Assembly: GCA_947166625.1 (NCBI GenBank)
Contig: CAMVEX010000003.1
Coordinates: forward strand, 62,001-126,000
Reading direction: 5' to 3'
DNA: 64,000 bases
From: an uncultured Clostridia bacterium
GTDB taxonomy: Bacteria > Bacillota > Clostridia > Oscillospirales > Acutalibacteraceae
This document shows, one piece after another, positions 42,157 to 51,664 of the stretch. A model generated the notes under the pieces. The model saw nothing but the letters and a program-made list of their open reading frames with translations. It had not been told where the DNA came from and searched no databases. The translations under genes and the position numbers were made by a program. Every line of letters begins with the position of its first letter. Within the stretch, counting starts at the first letter, position 1.

Positions 42157-44790
42157 TTATTCGGCAATGGCTGCCTGAGCTGCCGCAAGGCGGGCGATGG
42201 GAACTCTGAACGGTGAGCAGGAAACATAGTCAAGACCGATCTTGTGGCAGAATTCAACGGAGGTTGGATCGCCGCCGTGCTCGCCGCAGATACCGCAGTG
42301 AAGAGCGGGATTGACGGGCTTGCCGAGTTTGATGGCCATTTCCATAAGTTTGCCTACGCCGTTCTGGTCAAGACGGGCAAACGGATCGCTCTCGAAGATC
42401 TTGGCATCATAGTAAGCGCCGAGGAACTTGCCTGCGTCGTCACGGCTGAAGCCGAAGGTCATCTGAGTGAGGTCGTTGGTGCCGAAGCAGAAGAAGTCTG
42501 CTTCTGTTGCGATTTCGTCAGCGGTGAGAGCCGCTCTGGGGATCTCGATCATTGTGCCTACCTCATACTTGAGGTCTGCGCCTGCGGCTGCGATTTCAGC
42601 GTCCGCGGTCTCAACAACGATCTTCTTGACGAATTTGAGCTCTTTGATTTCGCATACGAGCGGGATCATGATCTCGGGCTTGATGTCCCAATCGGGATGA
42701 GCCTTCTGAACATTGATAGCGGCGCGGATGACAGCCTTGGTCTGCATCTTTGCGATCTCGGGATAGGTAACTGCGAGGCGGCAGCCTCTGTGACCCATCA
42801 TCGGGTTGAATTCGTGGAGAGAGGTGATGATAGCCTTGATATCTTCAACGCTCTTGCCCTGAGTGTCGGCAAGGAGTTTGATCTCGTCTTCGGTGTTGGG
42901 AACGAATTCGTGAAGAGGAGGATCGAGGAATCTGATGGTTACGGGGTTGCCTTCAAGAGCTTCATAGAGCTTCTCAAAGTCGCCCTGCTGATAGGGAAGG
43001 ATCTTGTCGAGAGCGGCTTCTCTCTCTTCAACTGTATCGGAGCAGATCATCTCACGGAATGCCGCGATCCTGTCTGCCTCAAAGAACATATGCTCTGTAC
43101 GGCAAAGGCCGATGCCTTCTGCGCCGAGCTCGCGAGCCTTTTTGGCGTCTGCGGGAGTGTCGGCGTTGGTGCGTACCTTGAGCTTGCGATATTTATCTGC
43201 CCAGCCCATGATCCTGCCGAAGGTGCCTGCGATGGTGGCGTCAACGGTGGGGATGATACCCTCATAGATGTTGCCGGTGGAGCCGTCTATTGAAATGAAG
43301 TCGCCCTCATTGAAGGTCTTGCCTGCAAGAGTGAACTTCTTGTTTTCTTCGTCCATATTGATGTCGCCGCAACCGGAGACACAGCAGGTGCCCATACCGC
43401 GGGCAACAACGGCCGCGTGAGAGGTCATACCGCCGCGAACGGTGAGGATGCCCTGTGAAGCCTTCATGCCGGTGATATCCTCGGGAGAGGTCTCAAGACG
43501 GACAAGGACTACCTTTTCGCCTCTTGCATTCCATGCTTCGGCATCTTCTGCGGTGAATACTACCTTGCCGCATGCTGCGCCGGGAGAAGCGCCGAGACCC
43601 TTGCCGATGGGAGTGGCGGCCTTGAGAGCGGCAGCGTCAAACTGGGGATGAAGGAGGGTGTCGAGGTTTCTGGGATCGATCATCGCGACAGCCTTCTTTT
43701 CATCTATCATGCCTTCGTCAACGAGATCGCAGGCGATCTGAAGAGCGGCCTGAGCGGTTCTCTTGCCGTTACGGCACTGGAGCATATAGAGCTTCTTGTT
43801 TTCAACGGTAAACTCCATATCCTGCATATCTCTGTAATGATCCTCGAGAATCGAGCAGACCTTTACGAAATCTGCATAAGCCTCGGGGAATTCCTGCTCC
43901 ATCTGAGCGATGGGCATCGGAGTGCGGACGCCTGCAACAACGTCTTCGCCCTGAGCGTTGATAAGGAACTCGCCCATGAGCTTCTTTTCGCCTGTCGCGG
44001 GATCTCTGGTGAATGCAACGCCGGTACCGGACTGATTATTGAGATTGCCGAATACCATGGGCATTACGTTGACTGCGGTACCCCATGAATAGGGGATATC
44101 GTTATCGCGGCGGTAAACGTTTGCGCGGGGGTTATCCCATGAACGGAAAACAGCCTCGATAGCGAGCTTGAGCTGCTGAACGGGATCTGAGGGGAAATCT
44201 TCGCCGAGCTGATTCTTATATTCGGCCTTGAACTGCTCCGCAAGCTCTTTGAGATCTGCCGCGGTGAGCTCTACGTCGTAGGTAACGCCCTTCTTCTCTT
44301 TCATCTTGTCGATGAGCTGCTCAAAATATTTCTTGCCGACTTCCATAACGACGTCGGAGAACATCTGGATAAATCTTCTGTAAGAGTCATATACGAATCT
44401 CTCGAAAGCGGGATCCGGGTTACCTGCTATCATAGCGGCGACAACATCGTCGTTAAGACCGAGGTTGAGGATGGTATCCATCATGCCGGGCATCGAAGCG
44501 CGTGCGCCCGAACGAACGGAAACGAGGAGAGGATTGGTCTTTGAGCCGAACTCCTTGCCGTTTTTCTCTTCCATCTTTTTGACGCCTTCCATAGCCTGAG
44601 CCATGATCTCGTCATTGATTTTTCTGCCGTCTTCATAATACTGAGTGCAGGCCTCGGTGGTGATGGTGAAACCGTAGGGAACGGGAAGACCGATTTCGGT
44701 CATTTCCGCAAGGTTGGCGCCTTTGCCGCCGAGAAGATTACGCATGGTCATGTTGCCTTCGTCAAACATGTAGACCCATTTGTTTGCCAT
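42157..44790 (-). CDS. ppdK: Pyruvate, phosphate dikinase
   Basis: An 877-residue PPDK, the normal bacterial length. It interconverts pyruvate and phosphoenolpyruvate using ATP/AMP and phosphate. The N-terminal nucleotide domain starts with LLGGKGANLAEM, the phospho-His is in GGMTSHAAVVARGMG (about 455), and the C-terminal PEP domain has the catalytic Cys in LHCGICGEHGG. Common in anaerobes for glycolysis or gluconeogenesis. Single-gene unit with its own promoter and ribosome site TTGGAGGAAATTCT. Confidence 0.97.
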   Translation of the reverse strand: MANKWVYMFDEGNMTMRNLLGGKGANLAEMTEIGLPVPYGFTITTEACTQYYEDGRKINDEIMAQAMEGVKKMEEKNGKEFGSKTNPLLVSVRSGARASMPGMMDTILNLGLNDDVVAAMIAGNPDPAFERFVYDSYRRFIQMFSDVVMEVGKKYFEQLIDKMKEKKGVTYDVELTAADLKELAEQFKAEYKNQLGEDFPSDPVQQLKLAIEAVFRSWDNPRANVYRRDNDIPYSWGTAVNVMPMVFGNLNNQSGTGVAFTRDPATGEKKLMGEFLINAQGEDVVAGVRTPMPIAQMEQEFPEAYADFVKVCSILEDHYRDMQDMEFTVENKKLYMLQCRNGKRTAQAALQIACDLVDEGMIDEKKAVAMIDPRNLDTLLHPQFDAAALKAATPIGKGLGASPGAACGKVVFTAEDAEAWNARGEKVVLVRLETSPEDITGMKASQGILTVRGGMTSHAAVVARGMGTCCVSGCGDINMDEENKKFTLAGKTFNEGDFISIDGSTGNIYEGIIPTVDATIAGTFGRIMGWADKYRKLKVRTNADTPADAKKARELGAEGIGLCRTEHMFFEADRIAAFREMICSDTVEEREAALDKILPYQQGDFEKLYEALEGNPVTIRFLDPPLHEFVPNTEDEIKLLADTQGKSVEDIKAIITSLHEFNPMMGHRGCRLAVTYPEIAKMQTKAVIRAAINVQKAHPDWDIKPEIMIPLVCEIKELKFVKKIVVETADAEIAAAGADLKYEVGTMIEIPRAALTADEIATEADFFCFGTNDLTQMTFGFSRDDAGKFLGAYYDAKIFESDPFARLDQNGVGKLMEMAIKLGKPVNPALHCGICGEHGGDPTSVEFCHKIGLDYVSCSPFRVPIARLAAAQAAIAE

Positions 44791-44843
44791 AGAATTTCCT
44801 CCAAATTGATAAATTTTGCAAAATTTAATTTTTGACCGTAAAA

Positions 44844-44872
44844 ATTATAGCAGAGTTGATATTAAAAGTAAA
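44844..44872 (-). promoter_or_regulatory. Promoter for ppdK
   Basis: On the minus strand, TTTACT (44867-44872) and TATAAT (44844-44849) are 17 bp apart, about 54 bp upstream of the ppdK start. Confidence 0.6.
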
Positions 44873-44881
44873 GAGAATTAT

Positions 44882-44910
44882 TTGCATAACTGTTATTTTT
44901 ATACTATAAT
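44882..44910 (+). promoter_or_regulatory. Promoter for the XRE-type gene
   Basis: TTGCAT (44882-44887) and TATAAT (44905-44910), 17 bp apart, face the gene at 45050, leaving a leader of about 130 nt in which no structure was recognised. Confidence 0.6.
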
Positions 44911-45049
44911 ACTTTTTGTTAAGAATAACGAAAGGAACCGGATGATCTGCGCGGCTGCGGTATGCTTCGGGGCGCATACGGCGGAGCAACAGACGGTTGC
45001 TTGATTTACTGCATGGCGGGCAGTAAGATTTATTCAAGGAGGAATCATT

Positions 45050-45814
45050 ATGAATACAAAGGATGTAATTCTTGAGCTCAGGACAAAGAACGGAATGTCT
45101 CAGGACGACCTCGCGGAGAAATTGTTTGTTACCCGCCAGGCGGTCTCGCGCTGGGAAACGGGCGAAACGGTCCCGAATACCGAGACGCTCAAGCTGCTTT
45201 CGGGTTTATTCGGCGTTTCAATAAATACTCTGCTCGGTTCGCCGCAGAAGCTGAGATGCCAATGCTGCGGGATGCCGCTCGATGATGAGATAACCGGCAG
45301 AAACGCTGACGGCTCACTCAATGAGGATTACTGTAAATGGTGCTATGCAGACGGCACCTATACCTACAGCGATATGGATGAGCTGATAAAGGTCTGCGTT
45401 CCTCACATGGTAAGCGAGAATATCAGCGAGGAGCAGGCGAGGGAATATATGAAGCAGATGCTGCCCACGCTTGATTACTGGAAAAGATATGATGAGCTCG
45501 GCGACAACGGTGAATTTGACAGATTCAAAGAGCAGCTTATCGGGGAGATCAACGCTCTCGGAATTGAAGGTATGCCGAAGGTCGATTCTCTCAATGCGCT
45601 TGTCGGCAGATATGTAAATCTTGAATACCGCCTTCCGGGCGGCGCAGGCGTAAAATTCCTTGATGACGGCGTGACTTATCTTGGCACTCAGCTTGAGAGT
45701 GAATTCGGCGGCGGGAGATACTTCGGGGTGATTGCCTGCATGGATTTCATCCTTATTTCGACCTATGAGGCGCAGGGCAGGAACCCTGAGCTTGTGATGT
45801 ATAAAAAGAGATAA
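45050..45814 (+). CDS. XRE-family regulator with zinc-ribbon domain
   Basis: A 254-residue protein: N-terminal Cro/CI helix-turn-helix (MSQDDLAEKLFVTRQAVSRWE, split at family consensus), a putative zinc ribbon with CQCCGMPL and CKWCYADG (about 69-105) and a C-terminal beta-rich domain (about 175-254). Such fused proteins are frequent in Clostridia. It is monocistronic, with its own promoter and terminator. Confidence 0.8.
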   Translation: MNTKDVILELRTKNGMSQDDLAEKLFVTRQAVSRWETGETVPNTETLKLLSGLFGVSINTLLGSPQKLRCQCCGMPLDDEITGRNADGSLNEDYCKWCYADGTYTYSDMDELIKVCVPHMVSENISEEQAREYMKQMLPTLDYWKRYDELGDNGEFDRFKEQLIGEINALGIEGMPKVDSLNALVGRYVNLEYRLPGGAGVKFLDDGVTYLGTQLESEFGGGRYFGVIACMDFILISTYEAQGRNPELVMYKKR

Positions 45815-45822
45815 ATTCAATT

Positions 45823-45851
45823 CGGGATTTGCAGGTCAAATCCCGTTTTTT
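45823..45851 (+). terminator. Rho-independent terminator
   Basis: Arms CGGGATTTG and CAAATCCCG around a 5-nt loop, followed by TTTTTTATT, directly after the XRE-type gene. Confidence 0.85.
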
Positions 45852-45852
45852 A

Positions 45853-45881
45853 TTGTAATCGGGCTTTTTTTATGATATATT
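45853..45881 (+). promoter_or_regulatory. Promoter for the glycoside hydrolase gene
   Basis: TTGTAA (45853-45858) and TATATT (45876-45881) are 17 bp apart, about 30 bp before the gene at 45912. Confidence 0.5.
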
Positions 45882-45911
45882 ATCGGCAAATAATAAAAAG
45901 CAGGTGACCGT

Positions 45912-48590
45912 ATGAGCTTTACCGAAAATTTCATGCCTCTGTGGGGCCCTTATTCAAAGAAATACTCGGGCATTTCAAAAATAATCCCGTCGCTCTCGCA
46001 GGAGGGCGCAAGGTTTGATTTTACGGTGCATCCGACGGTCTGGAACAGTTCTTTCCCCGCGCCGAATGTGACCTTCCCCTGCGGATGCCGTCTGTGGGAG
46101 TGCGCCGCCGATTATTCTTATTTTGCCTACCGCTTTGAGCTCATCGGCAGGGATGAGGTGTATGCGGATGTTTCCTTCTCAAAGGCCGGCGATGAATCAT
46201 ACCTCGTTCGCTGTGAATTTCGCAACAATTCTCCCCTTCATCAGAATCTGCTGCTGAATATTTACGCCTCGCTCGAATTCCCTTTCAGCGAATTTGTTAA
46301 AATCATCGCGCCCGAAAGCGCCGTGATCAAAAGCGCGGCGGATTATGAAGAATTTGAATATGCAAGGCCGCGCCCGTGGGATACGGAAAATCCCGACGGG
46401 ATGTTTAAGGGAGTTTTCAGGGATAAGAGCTTTTATCTGGGAAGCGGGCTCGGCGACAGATGCGATCATTCCCATGTTGAATTTTACGGCTTCAGGCCAT
46501 TCGGATGCGAGGCGGGAGACAGGGTAAAATATTCGCTCTCCCGTGACGCCGGAGACCCCGTGATTGCCCTGAGATACAGGACCGTAACGCCCGGCGACGC
46601 AAAATTTGACCTGAACGGCAAAGAGATTACTCTGCCTCACAGCGACAGCCTGACGGTCGCCTATCTTGAATATACGGAAGATCCCGAATTCATTTCGCTC
46701 GGCGGCGCAGGCGTTGAATTTGACTTCATTGCCGTCCTGAACAGAGGAGAAACCGTTTCGGCCGAAGCCGAAAAATACTCATATATTCCCAAAATCACCA
46801 CCGTGAGGAAAGACGGGAAAATCCGCACAAAGCTCGTTTATCCCTATGAGGGTTGTGATTTTGAGATAACCACCTTCAATGAAAACACCCGTCAGAGAGT
46901 TATTGAGAGCGGGTGCCTTGAAGACGCGCTGGTAAACAGGCTATCAAACGGCGACCCGACTTATGACGATCTGCCCGAAACCTTCTCGCGCTCATTCTCG
47001 AGAAAACACAGCAACGACGGATTCTTTCACAATACGGTCATCAAATCCATATTTGCCCCGCCCGGCTCGAGCGTGACGGAATACGCGGTCATATCGTGCG
47101 GCGAAGCCGAAATCCATACGGCGCAGGAATATGAAAAAATCTATCTCGAGGCGCGTAAGGGTGCAGGAAATCCCGAATACAACTCCGACGGCAAAAAATA
47201 TGAATTGAGCACGAGGATTTTACGCGCAACCCTGCTCACAAACGCGGTCTATCCGGTATATCTGCGCGGAAAGAATGTTATACACCATACGCCCGGCAAG
47301 CGGTGGGATTCATTCTACACCTGGGACAGCGGGCTTATCGGAACGGGTCTTCTCGAATTCAGCCCCGACCTGTGCCGCTACGCTCTTGAAACCTATCTGT
47401 CTGATGACGATAACACCGATTTTGATTTTTTGCTCCACGGCTCGCTTGTGCCTACGCAGTTTGAAGAATATTTTGAGCTGCTAAAGCGCACCGATGATAA
47501 AGAGAGCCTGCGTTATCTCTACCCCAAAATGAAGAGATATTATGAGTTCCTGCGAGGCAGGCGCGGCTCATCCACCTGCGCCAAATTCGGCAACGGGCTT
47601 CTGACGGTGTATGACTACTGGTACTCCTGCTCGGGCATGGACGACTACCCCGCGCAGGTAGAAATGATTAAAAATCATGCTCAGGCTTATTCATGCCCCT
47701 GCCTGCCCACCTCTCATATCATAAGGGCGGGCAAGATACTGCGCGCCGCCGCCGAATACTACGGATTTGACGGGGATATTGCCGTATATGACGCCGATAT
47801 TGAAGAATCCGCCGATGCGCTCAATTCCCTCGCCTGGGATGAGGATGCGGGTTACTACGGCTATACGATGTATGATAAGGGCGAGCCTTACATTATGAAG
47901 ACGGATCGGGGAGAGAATTTTAACAGAGGCTTTGACGGAGTATATCCGCTGTTTGCCGGCATTGTGCCGCCGGACAGGCGTTCAAGGCTTCTGAGCCATA
48001 TCAAAAATCCCTCCGAAATGTGGAGTGCGGCGGGCATAAGCGCGGTCGATATGAGCGCTTCATATTATTTTGACGACGGCTACTGGAACGGAAACGTGTG
48101 GATGAGCCACCAGTTCTTTTTCTGGAAAACGATGCTCGATCTCGGCGAGACGGATTTCGCCTTTGAGATAGCCGACCGTGCGCTGAATATGTGGAAGGAA
48201 GAAACCGATTATTCACACTATACTTATGAATGCTTCGGCATAAAGACGAGGCGCGGCGGCTGGTTTCATAATTTCGGCGGTTTGTCGGCGCCGGTTTGCG
48301 TATGGGCAAACGCTTATTATAAGCCGGGGACCGTCACGACGGGCTATGACACATTCACCGATCATCAGCGGTGTGACGGCAAAAGCGCGGAGATTTCTTT
48401 CAGATACAGCGGAAACAGCGACAGATACTCAATGCTTGTTACGCTTGAAGAGGGAGAATACGAAGCCTTCTTTGAAAATGACGGGGGAGAGGATACGAAA
48501 GCGGAATTTATCCGCAGGACCGGCGGCGCTCTCGAATTTACCTTCGGCGGCGAGATAAGAAAAGGCGTTCTCACCATAAGGCAAAAATAA
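45912..48590 (+). CDS. Cytoplasmic (alpha/alpha)6-barrel glycoside hydrolase, GH63-like
   Basis: An 892-residue protein without a signal peptide. An N-terminal beta-sandwich (about 1-400) precedes an (alpha/alpha)6 barrel with motifs RWDSFYTWDSGLIGTG, VYDYWYSCSGMDD and WNGNVWMSHQFFFW and late YTYECFG, as in GH63/GH37 and related enzymes. Acidic residues in the WDSG and YECFG blocks are candidate catalysts. A small beta domain ends the protein. The substrate is unknown, probably an imported alpha-linked oligosaccharide. Confidence 0.75.
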   Translation: MSFTENFMPLWGPYSKKYSGISKIIPSLSQEGARFDFTVHPTVWNSSFPAPNVTFPCGCRLWECAADYSYFAYRFELIGRDEVYADVSFSKAGDESYLVRCEFRNNSPLHQNLLLNIYASLEFPFSEFVKIIAPESAVIKSAADYEEFEYARPRPWDTENPDGMFKGVFRDKSFYLGSGLGDRCDHSHVEFYGFRPFGCEAGDRVKYSLSRDAGDPVIALRYRTVTPGDAKFDLNGKEITLPHSDSLTVAYLEYTEDPEFISLGGAGVEFDFIAVLNRGETVSAEAEKYSYIPKITTVRKDGKIRTKLVYPYEGCDFEITTFNENTRQRVIESGCLEDALVNRLSNGDPTYDDLPETFSRSFSRKHSNDGFFHNTVIKSIFAPPGSSVTEYAVISCGEAEIHTAQEYEKIYLEARKGAGNPEYNSDGKKYELSTRILRATLLTNAVYPVYLRGKNVIHHTPGKRWDSFYTWDSGLIGTGLLEFSPDLCRYALETYLSDDDNTDFDFLLHGSLVPTQFEEYFELLKRTDDKESLRYLYPKMKRYYEFLRGRRGSSTCAKFGNGLLTVYDYWYSCSGMDDYPAQVEMIKNHAQAYSCPCLPTSHIIRAGKILRAAAEYYGFDGDIAVYDADIEESADALNSLAWDEDAGYYGYTMYDKGEPYIMKTDRGENFNRGFDGVYPLFAGIVPPDRRSRLLSHIKNPSEMWSAAGISAVDMSASYYFDDGYWNGNVWMSHQFFFWKTMLDLGETDFAFEIADRALNMWKEETDYSHYTYECFGIKTRRGGWFHNFGGLSAPVCVWANAYYKPGTVTTGYDTFTDHQRCDGKSAEISFRYSGNSDRYSMLVTLEEGEYEAFFENDGGEDTKAEFIRRTGGALEFTFGGEIRKGVLTIRQK

Positions 48591-48640
48591 CTTGTCTAAT
48601 TCGTCTAATATAAATGATTCTTTTTGTGCATTATGTGTGA

Positions 48641-48669
48641 TTGAAGGGATAATTCCTTTGTGTTATAAT
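48641..48669 (+). promoter_or_regulatory. Sigma-A promoter
   Basis: TTGAAG (48641-48646) and TATAAT (48664-48669), 17 bp apart, lie 36 bp upstream of the zinc-ribbon membrane protein gene. Confidence 0.7.
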
Positions 48670-48704
48670 AAAATGTACTCACAGATGAAACGGAGGAGCG
48701 GCAA

Positions 48705-49691
48705 ATGGCAAACTGTCCGAATTGCGGTCATCATCTCAAACTGACGGATTATAAACCGAACTGCCCGAAATGCGGCGTGAATATCGTTTATTACAATATG
48801 GATGAGCGTCTCCAGGAGGAGGCGGATATTGCCGAGATCGACCATGTAAGGGTGCAAAAGAAGGTAGATCGCCTCAAATCCTCATTCGTCGGCTCAAAAT
48901 ATGCTCTCGTCAGGCTCGGATTGTCGATCCTGCCGCTCGCGATGCTTATGCTGCCGCTCGCTTCGGTAAATTTCAGCGGGCCTTTTATTGATCAGAGAAG
49001 CACCTCGATAAACGCCGTGACGCTTGTAAATACGGTGTCTTCCCTGAATTTTGACAATCTGTTCAAAATGACGGAATCCGAGCTTGTAGGCGCAGGCTTT
49101 ACCGATTATGCCGTTTCGCTGTTTTCCATCCTCATCTCTCTCGCGATGGTTGTTGTCAGCCTCATCGCCCTCATAATCGCGAGCGGAAAGCTCGGCAACA
49201 TCAGAAATATTTTCAATAACTGCGTCGCCATAGGCGCCGCTGCCGTTTCGGCGGTATTCTTCACAAGATTTGCAGGCGAGATAAATTCGGTATTTCCCGA
49301 GTATTTCAGCGGCTCTCTCAAATTCGGCGCTTTCGCCTACATCTTTTCTCTGCTGCTCCTGCTGGCGATAAATGTGATAATCACGATAAAGAAACCGCCT
49401 GTCAAATATAAGCAGTGCTACATCGGCGGAATACCCTATGAAGAATATGAGCAGATGATTGCGGACGGCGTTTCGATGGAAGAGATCCACGCCAGGATGG
49501 ATAAGATCCTTGCCGAAAAAGAGGCGCAGCGTCTTGAAGAGCAGCGCAAAGCCGCCGCCGAGATCAAAGCCAGAGAAGAGGCGGAGATGGCGCGCAAGGC
49601 GGGTAAAACGGTGGAGGAGCTCAAAGAGCTTGCCCGCGAGGCGATCGAAGAGAAAGAAAAAGAAAAGGATCCTGAGGATAAATCCGAATAA
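48705..49691 (+). CDS. Zinc-ribbon membrane protein with C-terminal coiled coil
   Basis: A 328-residue protein: N-terminal zinc ribbon (CPNCGHH, CPKCGVN), an amphipathic segment, four hydrophobic helices (about 65-88, 138-160, 170-190, 205-225), then a long charged helix rich in Glu, Lys and Arg (about 255-325). Function unknown. Monocistronic, with promoter and terminator. Ribosome site CGGAGGAGCGGCAA. Confidence 0.75.
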   Translation: MANCPNCGHHLKLTDYKPNCPKCGVNIVYYNMDERLQEEADIAEIDHVRVQKKVDRLKSSFVGSKYALVRLGLSILPLAMLMLPLASVNFSGPFIDQRSTSINAVTLVNTVSSLNFDNLFKMTESELVGAGFTDYAVSLFSILISLAMVVVSLIALIIASGKLGNIRNIFNNCVAIGAAAVSAVFFTRFAGEINSVFPEYFSGSLKFGAFAYIFSLLLLLAINVIITIKKPPVKYKQCYIGGIPYEEYEQMIADGVSMEEIHARMDKILAEKEAQRLEEQRKAAAEIKAREEAEMARKAGKTVEELKELAREAIEEKEKEKDPEDKSE

Positions 49692-49702
49692 AAATCAAGG
49701 CT

Positions 49703-49734
49703 CCCGGTCAATTTTTGTTGACCGGGATATTTTT
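49703..49734 (+). terminator. Rho-independent terminator
   Basis: Arms CCCGGTCAA and TTGACCGGG with a 6-nt loop, followed by ATATTTTTTT. The right arm also contains TTGACC, the likely -35 of the next gene. Confidence 0.85.
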
Positions 49735-49746
49735 TTGCGCTATAAT
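49718..49746 (+). promoter_or_regulatory. Promoter overlapping the preceding terminator
   Basis: TTGACC (49718-49723) and TATAAT (49741-49746) are exactly 17 bp apart; the -35 lies in the right arm of the terminator hairpin. It drives the EamA transporter gene. Confidence 0.7.
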
Positions 49747-49781
49747 CTCCGTGTTATTTGCAAAGAAACGGAAGAATACGT

Positions 49782-50705
49782 ATGAATCAGAAAAAATCAG
49801 TCCTCAGCGTTTTGCTCGCCGGAATTCTGTGGGGTCTGATCACGATTTTTATCAAGTGTCTGTCGGCGAGCGGACTTGACGCGATGAATATTTCGCTGAT
49901 AAGAATGGCGGTCGCATTCCCGCTGTTTACGGCGTTTGTCTCCGTCAAGGACAGAAGCAGGCTCAGGATAGCTCCGCGCGATATTCCGATTTTTATCGGC
50001 ACGGGTGTAGTCAGCGTCGTGCTTTTCAACTGCCTGTATTTTTACACAATGATACATTCGCAGGCAAGCATCGCGGTCGTTTTGCTCTACACCTCGCCTG
50101 CGTTTATAATGATAATGTCCGCCCTGTTTTTCAAGGAAAAAATCACCGCCAAAAAGGGAATTTCGCTTATTCTGACCGCCGCCGGGTGCGTGCTCGTTTC
50201 GGGAATCGCGGGCGGGGGAAGCGCGATCACCCCGCTTATCCTTATGACCGGGCTCGGCTCGGGTCTTTGCTACGGGCTCTACTCGATATTCGGCAGATTC
50301 GCTCTCAAAAAATACGATACCCTGACCGTGACGGAATACACGTTTCTTTTCGGACTTCTCGGCTCGCTCGCGATAGGCAGACCGGCTCAGACCTTATCGG
50401 TCATAATCTCTCAGCCCGGTCTGATACCGTGGTGTATCGGCATCGGCGTTGTATGCACCGTTTTGCCCTATCTTTTTTACACCCTCGGGCTCAAGGGGCT
50501 TGATACGGGCAAGGCGGGGATAATCGCGGCGATAGAGCCGCTTGTGGGCTCTCTGCTGGGGATGTTTGTTTATTCGGAGCCGCGCACCCCGTCAAAAATC
50601 GCCGGCACCTGCCTTATTTTATCCGCGATTATCATTCTCAATCTGCGGGAGCGAAGAGCAAAGCGAGAGAGCGCCGAAGCGATTAAACAAAAAAACGAAG
50701 CATAA
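49782..50705 (+). CDS. EamA/DMT-family transporter
   Basis: A 307-residue protein with ten hydrophobic helices arranged as two EamA repeats, and typical motifs AGILWGLITIFIK, YTSPAFIMIMSALFFKEKI and IEPLVGSLLGMFVYSE. These are exporters or importers of metabolites; the substrate is not predictable. ATG at 49782 is chosen over TTG at 49758, because the conserved first helix begins just after it. Confidence 0.88.
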   Translation: MNQKKSVLSVLLAGILWGLITIFIKCLSASGLDAMNISLIRMAVAFPLFTAFVSVKDRSRLRIAPRDIPIFIGTGVVSVVLFNCLYFYTMIHSQASIAVVLLYTSPAFIMIMSALFFKEKITAKKGISLILTAAGCVLVSGIAGGGSAITPLILMTGLGSGLCYGLYSIFGRFALKKYDTLTVTEYTFLFGLLGSLAIGRPAQTLSVIISQPGLIPWCIGIGVVCTVLPYLFYTLGLKGLDTGKAGIIAAIEPLVGSLLGMFVYSEPRTPSKIAGTCLILSAIIILNLRERRAKRESAEAIKQKNEA

Positions 50706-50710
50706 TCAAA

Positions 50711-50739
50711 CGTCCGCCCGAAGGGCGGACGATTTTTTA
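50711..50739. terminator. Bidirectional terminator
   Basis: Arms CGTCCGCCC and GGGCGGACG with loop GAA, followed by ATTTTTTAT, between the convergent transporter and hydrolase genes. Confidence 0.85.
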
Positions 50740-51609
50740 TCAATATCCGAAATATTTTTCGCAGTAGCCGTAAAGATCTCGGTTATAAGTTATCTCGCTG
50801 ATCGGATCAAGGAGCATACCGTGATTTGAAAGGGGATAGAATATATATTCATGGACGGCTCCGGTTTCGTCAAAGACCTTGTTCATGGATTCTCTGTTGC
50901 CCTTCTGAACGAGAATATCGTTGCCGCAGTAGGCATAGATAGAGGGGATCGTATCCGCCGTAACAAAGGCGACGGGTGAAACGGAATCGGCGATTTTTTC
51001 GGCCTCGCCGTTTTCGATCATTTCATCGGTTATTTCCTCTCCGGCGAGCATTGAGGCGAGCCCGTAGCTGCCCCAGACATCGGCGCCCATATCGGAGGGA
51101 CCCACTCTGTTTGCGGTGAAGGCAAGCTCAATGGATGAATCCTCGGACCTTGAATAGCTGTAGAGCATTGAGAGGTGGCCGCCGGCAGAGTATCCCGAGG
51201 TAGCGAGCTTGGTGATATTCAGCCCCTTTTCCTCTCCGAAAGCCTTTATCGCGTCTATACAGGCGTCGATTTCATCACACATGGTGAATGCCGTGACATC
51301 GCCGAAGACCTCTTCGGTATAGAGCGAGTAGCTCATTGTGGCCGTGATATAGCCTTTCATTGCGAGTTTTTTGCAGTGAGGCGACATATCCTCTTTTTCG
51401 CCGCCCTGCCACGATCCGCCGTGGATGTAAAGAATACAGGCGTTGTATTCTCTGTCATAAGCGGTTTCGGGCACATAAATCGTTACAAGATCTCTCTCGG
51501 CTTCGCCGTACCGTATATTTTCAAACACCTCGTATTTTTCGCCGATCAGGCCGAATACGGAGGTGAAGCTGAGCACGATGGTGAGCCAGAGCGCAAGTAA
51601 TGCCTGCAT
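50740..51609 (-). CDS. Exported alpha/beta-hydrolase (esterase-like)
   Basis: A 289-residue alpha/beta-hydrolase: an N-terminal hydrophobic segment (1-20, signal peptide or anchor), oxyanion motif LYIHGGSW, nucleophile in TSGYSAGGHLS (about 145), and a late Asp and His (CGNDIL, SNHGMLL). It resembles HSL/BD-FAE-type esterases. Substrate unknown. Ribosome site AAGGAGAATGTGTT. Confidence 0.85.
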   Translation of the reverse strand: MQALLALWLTIVLSFTSVFGLIGEKYEVFENIRYGEAERDLVTIYVPETAYDREYNACILYIHGGSWQGGEKEDMSPHCKKLAMKGYITATMSYSLYTEEVFGDVTAFTMCDEIDACIDAIKAFGEEKGLNITKLATSGYSAGGHLSMLYSYSRSEDSSIELAFTANRVGPSDMGADVWGSYGLASMLAGEEITDEMIENGEAEKIADSVSPVAFVTADTIPSIYAYCGNDILVQKGNRESMNKVFDETGAVHEYIFYPLSNHGMLLDPISEITYNRDLYGYCEKYFGY

Positions 51610-51664
51610 AACACATTCTCCTTTTTATTATTATCTTCTCTTTTATATCAAAGCGCAGCCTTAT

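Noticed and set aside
42244-43293. A 349-codon open frame on the plus strand opposite ppdK
   Set aside because: It is antisense to a well-conserved enzyme gene, has no family features and reflects codon bias of ppdK.
45912-48590. Phosphorylase of the GH94/GH65 type as identity of the large carbohydrate enzyme
   Set aside because: The WDSG and NGNVWMSHQ motifs fit GH63/GH37-like barrels better; no phosphate-binding signature was recognised.
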